NCBI GenBank assembly: GCA_016785955.1
Contig: JAEUWH010000032.1
Span: forward strand, 24,281-88,280
Length of the DNA: 64,000 nucleotides
Reading direction: 5' to 3'
DNA from: Pseudobdellovibrionaceae bacterium
Lineage (GTDB): Bacteria; Bdellovibrionota; Bdellovibrionia; Bdellovibrionales; Bdellovibrionaceae
Shown here: piece after piece, positions 60,332 through 64,000 of the stretch
How positions within the stretch are numbered: the stretch's first letter is position 1
Layout: each line of letters opens with the position of its first letter
Translations under genes and position numbers: made by a program
Notes under the pieces: generated by a model
Databases searched by the model: none
Told to the model about the DNA's origin: nothing
Seen by the model: the letters and a program-made list of their open reading frames with translations, nothing else

Positions 60332-62203
60332 ATGGCGATTAAAGAACTGACTGATGAACAAGTGAAAAGCATGACTTTGGCCGAAAAAGACACGTGGTGG
60401 TTTGAGAATGTCTATCAAGGCAATGCGCCTCAGTTGACCATTCGTTCTGCCATTACGGGCATGTTGCTGGGCGGAGTGCTCAGTTTAACCAATCTTTATG
60501 TCGGGATTAAAACGGGCTGGACATTGGGGGTTGGGGTTACGTCGGTCATTTTGTCGTTTGCGATTTTTAAGTTATTTGCGAAATTGAAAATTGGCTCCGA
60601 GATGGGGGTATTAGAAAACAATGCGATGCAATCCATCGCGACCAGTGCTGGTTATATGACGACACCGATGATGGCTTCATTGCCGGCATACATGATGGTG
60701 ACAAACCAAGTGATTCCGATGTGGCAAACGTATTGGTGGATTGTGGTTTTATCTTTGTTGGGTGTTTTGTTTGCATTCCCTTTGAAACGTCGATTTATCA
60801 ATGACGAGCAGCTGCCATTTCCCGAGGGTTATGCTTCCGGCGTGGTGCTGGACAGTTTACATTCAGATACCGGTAAAGAGGGTATGTTCAAAGCGAAAGT
60901 TCTTTTGAGTGGTGCGGGGGTAGCGGCGCTGATTGAATTTTTAAGAAACGATGTGATTTTGGCCAAGATGAAGACGCCATTTTTGGCGATCCCTCATTAT
61001 TGGGATGATCTAATATACAAATTTGCGACGCCGGCTATTTTGGGAACACCACTGAAAGATCTTACGATTCGTGTGGACTCATCCATTGTGTTAATGGGTA
61101 CGGGTGGGTTGATGAGTATGAAAACGGCGATGTCATTATTACTGGGCGCTGTTTTGAATTACTTTGTTTTGGCTCCGTACTTGATTCAGCAACACATCAT
61201 CACCGAACCCACGTTTAAAGCGATCACGATGTGGTCATTATGGTTTGGCGTGGCGATGATGACGACGGCATCGTTGTATTCTTTTTTTGCACGTCCTGAA
61301 ATTATTTTGTCGGCGTTCAAAAGTAAAAAGAAAACTCCCGGCAAAGTGGCGAATGATCCATTGAAAGACATTGAGTTGCCTCTTTGGGTTTCGGCCTTGG
61401 GCATTCCTGTTGTGGGGGCGATCACTGTCTGGATGGGACATGCGTGGTTTGGTGTTGAGTGGTGGTTAGGTTTAATCGCCATTCCTTTGGTTTTTGTATT
61501 TACTTTGATTGCGGTCAATTCGACGGGTTTAACTGCGATTACGCCGGGGAGTGCGCTGGGTAAACTGACTCAAGTGACTTACAGCGTGCTGGCACCGGGG
61601 CAGGTTGCCACAAATCTGATGACGGCGGGAATCACCAGTGAAGTTTCTTTAAATTCAAGTAATTTATTGATGGATATTAAACCGGGTTACATGTTGGGTG
61701 GAAAACCGCGCCATCAAGCGATTGGTCATGTGCTCGGAATTTTTGCGGGAGGCCTGGTGGCGGTTCCGGTGTTTTATATTCTTTTTAATAATGATATTTC
61801 TCAATTTACGTCGGAAAAATTGCCGCTGCCGGGGGCGACAGTTTGGAAGGCCGTGGCGGAGGTATTAACAGCGGGATTGGGTGCCCTTCATCCTTCGGCA
61901 CGTTGGGCGGCCCTCGTGGGTGGTCTGATTGGAATTTTCATGGCGCACATGGATCAAAAAACAAAAGGTAAATTTCCTTTGTCAGCGGTTGGTATTGGAT
62001 TGGCATTCGTGCTTAGATTTACAGACTCGTTCATGATGGCGCTAGGGGCGTTGTTTTTCTGGGTGATTGGAAAAATGGTAAAAGATAAAAACTCGGTGAC
62101 TCAAAGAGCCTTTATCGACAATCAAGAAACGATGGCGGCAGGCGTGATTGCGGGTGGATCAATCATCGGTTTGATACTGCTTCTTTTGGAAACATCATTA
62201 TAA
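60332..62203 (+). CDS. OPT-family oligopeptide transporter
   Basis: 623 residues with about 15 hydrophobic segments. OPT motifs: TIRSAITGMLLGGVLSLTNLYVGIKTGWTLG, NNAMQSIATSAGYMTT, LPFPEGYASGVVLDSLH, and GLTAITPGSALGKLTQ. OPT proteins import oligopeptides or metal-siderophore conjugates using the proton gradient. In a protein-digesting cell, peptide uptake is the likely role. GAGAGGGGAG precedes the ATG. Followed by a very stable hairpin at 62219-62258. Confidence 0.9.
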   Translation: MAIKELTDEQVKSMTLAEKDTWWFENVYQGNAPQLTIRSAITGMLLGGVLSLTNLYVGIKTGWTLGVGVTSVILSFAIFKLFAKLKIGSEMGVLENNAMQSIATSAGYMTTPMMASLPAYMMVTNQVIPMWQTYWWIVVLSLLGVLFAFPLKRRFINDEQLPFPEGYASGVVLDSLHSDTGKEGMFKAKVLLSGAGVAALIEFLRNDVILAKMKTPFLAIPHYWDDLIYKFATPAILGTPLKDLTIRVDSSIVLMGTGGLMSMKTAMSLLLGAVLNYFVLAPYLIQQHIITEPTFKAITMWSLWFGVAMMTTASLYSFFARPEIILSAFKSKKKTPGKVANDPLKDIELPLWVSALGIPVVGAITVWMGHAWFGVEWWLGLIAIPLVFVFTLIAVNSTGLTAITPGSALGKLTQVTYSVLAPGQVATNLMTAGITSEVSLNSSNLLMDIKPGYMLGGKPRHQAIGHVLGIFAGGLVAVPVFYILFNNDISQFTSEKLPLPGATVWKAVAEVLTAGLGALHPSARWAALVGGLIGIFMAHMDQKTKGKFPLSAVGIGLAFVLRFTDSFMMALGALFFWVIGKMVKDKNSVTQRAFIDNQETMAAGVIAGGSIIGLILLLLETSL

Positions 62204-62218
62204 AAAAATATCAGTTTG

Positions 62219-62258
62219 TGGCCTATCACAGTCGTGTTGTCACGACTGTGATAGGCCA
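62219..62258. terminator. Very stable 18-bp hairpin after the OPT gene
   Basis: TGGCCTATCACAGTCGTG and its exact reverse complement surround a TTGT loop. The distance to the stop is 15 bases. No T run follows, so it may be a 3'-end stabilising hairpin or REP-like element as well as a terminator. Confidence 0.7.
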
Positions 62259-62449
62259 ATTTCGCCCCGTTCGTCTAAAGAAAAATCTGTCAGAGTCGAA
62301 AAAAACCTGTCAGTTTGTGAACAAAATCAGAACAAAAAAAATCTCGGCCCCCAATGATAGAAAGTCACGGGAAGTCACTGGCTTTTTTGGTTGTAACCAA
62401 AAAATCTCTAGCCTACCTTTTTCTCACTTAACTAATACAGGGGGTTGTT

Positions 62450-63406
62450 ATGAAAACAATGATGTTAGTGTTTCTTATGTTAGCGGGTGTGGCGCGCGCG
62501 CAATCTAATCAAGGTTTTGCGTTTTACGGGTCTCCGCAAATGAAATGGACGTTGCCAGCAAATAATTTGCACATGCAGGATAATCCAAGTCGTGTCGCAA
62601 ATATCACCGAGCAAAGATTCAATCAGATCGTCGATGAGGTGATGAGTATTTGGATTCCAGTAGCGGCGCAAAAAGGCATTAATCTGACAGCGACGAAACG
62701 CTGGTCTGATCCGACAGTAAACGCGTCGGCTTCACAAAGTGGAAAAACATGGTTGGTGACAATGTATGGCGGTTTAGCTCGTCGTCCAGAAGTTACTGAA
62801 GATGGTTTTGCATTGGTTGTTTGTCATGAACTAGGTCACCATTTTGGTGGCTACTCGTTCTATGGTCGAACGGACTGGGCATCGGCCGAGGGTGAATCAG
62901 ATTATTTCGCGACCAATGCTTGCGCCAAATATCTTTGGGGCAAAGACATGCAAAGAAATTCTTTGTATAAACGTCTTCGCCAAACACCTCCCATTGTGCA
63001 ACAGGCGTGTGATGCTGTTTGGAACGGTAATGCCAATGCCCAAGCATGGTGTGTGCGCACGGCGCTGGGTGGACATTCACTCGCGACGTTGTTAAGTGCC
63101 ATCGGTGGTCGTCGAGCGGCTCCGAGTTTTGAAACACCTGATAAAACTGTGGTGAATAAGACCAGCGTATCGCATCCTCAAGCGCAATGCCGATTGGACA
63201 CTTATTTTGCGGGGGCTTTGTGTGTGAGTAAATGGGATATCAATACAATTCCTGGCAAAGCTCATCCCAAGGGGCAAGATTCTCCAGATGCTGAAAAAGA
63301 AGCGATGAAGTATTCGTGTTTTGCGGCAACGGGGGCCAAGGTTGGTTATCGCCCGGCCTGTTGGTTTAAGGGTTTAAACTCGGCATTCAATGTTAATTAT
63401 AGATAA
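62450..63406 (+). CDS. Exported HExxH zinc metalloprotease-like protein
   Basis: 318 residues. Signal peptide (MLVFLMLAGVARA), then a catalytic region: His126-Glu127-x2-His130 in VCHELGHHFGG, and a probable third ligand or support in AEGESDYFATNACAKYLW (Glu147, Glu149, Asp151). At least eight Cys in the mature part point to disulfides. The HELGHH helix with the downstream ExESDxxA motif is gluzincin-like, but the exact family is not named. It likely degrades extracellular or envelope protein. GGGGG precedes the ATG. Followed by a terminator. Confidence 0.75.
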   Translation: MKTMMLVFLMLAGVARAQSNQGFAFYGSPQMKWTLPANNLHMQDNPSRVANITEQRFNQIVDEVMSIWIPVAAQKGINLTATKRWSDPTVNASASQSGKTWLVTMYGGLARRPEVTEDGFALVVCHELGHHFGGYSFYGRTDWASAEGESDYFATNACAKYLWGKDMQRNSLYKRLRQTPPIVQQACDAVWNGNANAQAWCVRTALGGHSLATLLSAIGGRRAAPSFETPDKTVVNKTSVSHPQAQCRLDTYFAGALCVSKWDINTIPGKAHPKGQDSPDAEKEAMKYSCFAATGAKVGYRPACWFKGLNSAFNVNYR

Positions 63407-63444
63407 TTAAGAGCCTGAATATTGCAGTGTTAATTTAAAAAATA

Positions 63445-63469
63445 GAAGGCGTGTCTGGAACACGCCTTC
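63445..63469 (+). terminator. Intrinsic hairpin after the metalloprotease gene
   Basis: GAAGGCGTGT pairs perfectly with ACACGCCTTC around CTGGA. It ends 22 bases before the next start codon. Confidence 0.75.
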
Positions 63470-63490
63470 ACTTTATAAAAGGAGCTTCTG

Positions 63491-63856
63491 ATGAAATATT
63501 TTATTGCAACGTCCATGCTGGTCATGAGCATGATTGTTTCTCAAGCCGCGCCACTGCCTTTGGAAAATCGCGCCGTGCGTGTCCGAGTTATGGGTGGGTT
63601 CACTGGTTTTGATGCTGATGCCTATCGTATCGTTCGTTCGGGGATGGCCTTTTTACTGGCGGATGGAGTGATTGATCATTTCATCACTCGTGAATGGGGG
63701 CATGAAGGTGGCCACGAATTTTGTGTCGAACTCAACCCAGATCCAACGTTCAAAATCGAAAGAATCACAAATATGTTGGCGGCAATTAAGCCCGGAAAAA
63801 ACACCATTTATGAATATGAAGCGGTGCTGAGCTGTGAATCTTTGAACGAAAATTAA
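63491..63856 (+). CDS. Small exported protein of unknown function
   Basis: 121 residues with a signal peptide (IATSMLVMSMIVSQAA). The mature part has an alpha/beta pattern (VRVRVMGGFTGFDADAYRIVRSGMAFLLADGVIDHFITREWG) and two Cys near 78 and 115 that may form a disulfide. No family recognised. AAAGGAGC precedes the ATG. Confidence 0.65.
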   Translation: MKYFIATSMLVMSMIVSQAAPLPLENRAVRVRVMGGFTGFDADAYRIVRSGMAFLLADGVIDHFITREWGHEGGHEFCVELNPDPTFKIERITNMLAAIKPGKNTIYEYEAVLSCESLNEN

Positions 63857-63901
63857 TAGAACTGCGCCATTTGTTGGCGCGTATTCGTGTAAGAAACATT
63901 T

Positions 63902-63937
63902 CGAGATTCGGAGTGCCTTTAGAGGCACCGAATCTCG
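63902..63937. terminator. Strong hairpin near the window end
   Basis: CGAGATTCG pairs with CGAATCTCG and inner GTGCC with GGCAC around TTTAGA. Probably ends the 63491 transcript; may be shared with a convergent gene beyond the window. Confidence 0.65.
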
Positions 63938-64000
63938 CTCTTGCGTTTCAGGTGCAAACTCAATTTAAAACTAGTCCTAGGCTTGCAACATGGCCGTCAT

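Noticed and set aside
63977..64000. Minus-strand frame ending in TAG at 63977-63979 that could be the last codons of a convergent gene
   Set aside because: Only seven codons (MTAMLQA) are visible before the window edge, too few to support a gene.

Overview
The window looks like a chromosomal segment from a Bdellovibrionota-type predatory or gliding Gram-negative bacterium. Signs of this are a TIGR02147-type regulator, a very high share of secreted proteins, lipoproteins and outer-membrane barrels, many secreted hydrolases, a lexA-imuA-imuB-dnaE2 mutagenesis operon, and an Agl/Glt-like gliding motor cluster with AgmX/PglI, TolQ, TolR and TPR proteins. The species cannot be fixed from sequence reading alone. 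No rRNA, tRNA, CRISPR array, integrase or intact transposon was seen.

Layout. 1-8.3 kb: an Lrp/AsnC regulator, a cupin-type XRE regulator divergent from iron superoxide dismutase, a secreted alpha/beta hydrolase, an LpxR-like lipid A deacylase, an acetyltransferase, a lipoprotein, a PepSY membrane protein and an LprI-like protein. 8.4-11.3 kb: a PD-(D/E)XK nuclease fused to an XPD-like Fe-S helicase, followed upstream by an internally shortened metallo-beta-lactamase-fold exonuclease. 11.5-16.6 kb: a secreted subtilase, a TIGR02147 regulator operon with a palindromic operator candidate, and a lipoprotein/barrel pair. 17-25 kb: a stress-type island (CsbD, BON, YflT-like, ferritin-like, DUF1328, SYLF and DUF883-like proteins, barrels and a YiiX-type amidase). 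25.2-30.9 kb: the lexA-imuA-imuB-dnaE2 operon, with two GAAC-N7-GAAC direct repeats upstream of lexA. 31-40 kb: an HD phosphohydrolase, an ABC exporter pair, an orphan histidine kinase, an exported phosphoribosyltransferase-like protein, an ECF sigma/membrane-partner pair, OsmC and a fatty acid hydroxylase. 40-49 kb: a three-repeat secreted protein, a trypsin-like protease, an AbgT transporter, a propeptide-less subtilase with a large exported partner, and a PA0069-family radical SAM protein. 49.2-59.8 kb: a ten-gene gliding/envelope motor operon. 60-64 kb: an OPT peptide transporter, an HExxH metalloprotease and a small exported protein.

The genes suggest a cell that secretes many proteases and other hydrolases, imports peptides (OPT) and p-aminobenzoyl-glutamate (AbgT), remodels its envelope, glides, and carries an SOS mutagenesis cassette.

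The most unusual structure is a set of dispersed repeats that ordinary gene annotation would miss. (a) A 53-bp REP-like hairpin occurs twice; one copy supplies the stop codons of two convergent genes. (b) A family built on GATAGGTTGGTAATGACA has exact 22-bp copies at gene ends and one copy inside the reading frame of the radical SAM gene. (c) Degenerate tandem arrays of GGTAAkGACA units lie at several gene borders. Repeat units repeatedly overlap stop codons or flank start codons.
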